From an uncultured Clostridium sp. (GTDB lineage: Bacteria > Bacillota > Clostridia > Lachnospirales > Lachnospiraceae), in contig UQXF01000132.1 of assembly GCA_900544905.1 (NCBI GenBank), positions 1-5,912 on the forward strand: a stretch of 5,912 bases of DNA, read 5' to 3'. Below, piece after piece: positions 5,861-5,912 of the stretch. Every line of letters begins with the position of its first letter. Within the stretch, counting starts at the first letter, position 1. Under the pieces are notes generated by a model, which was not told the DNA's origin, did not search any database, and worked only from the letters and a program-made list of their open reading frames with translations. Made by a program: the position numbers and the translations under genes.

Positions 5861-5912
5861 CTGTCTCTTATACACATCTGACGCTGCCGACGATCTTACG
5901 CGTGGAGATCTC
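5861..5912. other. Illumina Nextera adapter carried into the contig end (artefact)
   Basis: CTGTCTCTTATACACATCT (5861-5879) is the Tn5 19-bp mosaic end as used in Nextera libraries. GACGCTGCCGACGA (5880-5893) is the reverse complement of the Nextera read-1 adapter. TCTTACGC (5894-5901) sits in the 8-base i5 index position. GTGGAGATCTC (5902-5912) equals the start of the reverse-complemented P5 primer GTGTAGATCTC, with one mismatch at 5905. The order and spacing match the library construct exactly, so this is read-through of sequencing adapter and not a Tn5 insertion or genomic DNA. Genomic sequence ends at about 5860. Confidence 0.97.

Noticed and set aside
5861..5879. Tn5 or Tn5-like transposon end
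   Set aside because: The mosaic end is a synthetic hybrid sequence and is followed directly by Nextera adapter, index and P5 bases, so it is a library artefact and not a natural insertion.

Overview
The window holds five genes, all on the minus strand, and reads as a chromosomal fragment of a Gram-positive Clostridia genome, most likely Lachnospiraceae. That placement is inferred from the protein types (a CxxC-type MnmA next to a NifU/IscU scaffold, a BspA-like leucine-rich repeat surface protein, a His-rich CobW-family GTPase), strong GGAGG ribosome binding sites and an AT-rich, sigma-A-like promoter. No rRNA, tRNA, CRISPR array, insertion sequence or phage gene was seen. The final 52 bases are not genomic: they read as an Illumina Nextera transposase adapter followed by an i5 index and the start of the P5 primer, so true sequence ends near 5860.

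In transcription order (right to left), nifU (5391-5828) encodes an Fe-S cluster scaffold. It is followed 73 bases later by mnmA (4235-5317), the tRNA U34 2-thiolase. In many Clostridia the cysteine desulfurase gene lies just upstream of nifU; here it would be beyond the contig end. After mnmA comes a 122-base gap with a good promoter and a 5' stem-loop, then a 634-residue secreted leucine-rich repeat protein (2208-4112) with a very lysine-rich C-terminus. cysK (1268-2170) follows after 37 bases. A His-rich CobW/COG0523 GTPase (74-1186) comes last, separated from cysK by 81 bases that contain an inverted repeat.

Four of the five genes fit a sulfur and metal theme. CysK makes cysteine, cysteine feeds the desulfurase, the desulfurase supplies sulfur to NifU and MnmA, and the CobW-like GTPase probably handles a transition metal. 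The LRR protein does not fit the theme and has its own promoter, so it looks like an insertion between two housekeeping units.

This is mainly an ordinary housekeeping region, and no new multi-gene system was found. The points worth a second look are the adapter at the right end, the CxxC MnmA beside an Fe-S scaffold, the degenerate guanine-specificity motif and large His/Cys stretch in the CobW protein, the LRR protein's acid-free basic tail, and three non-coding inverted repeats.
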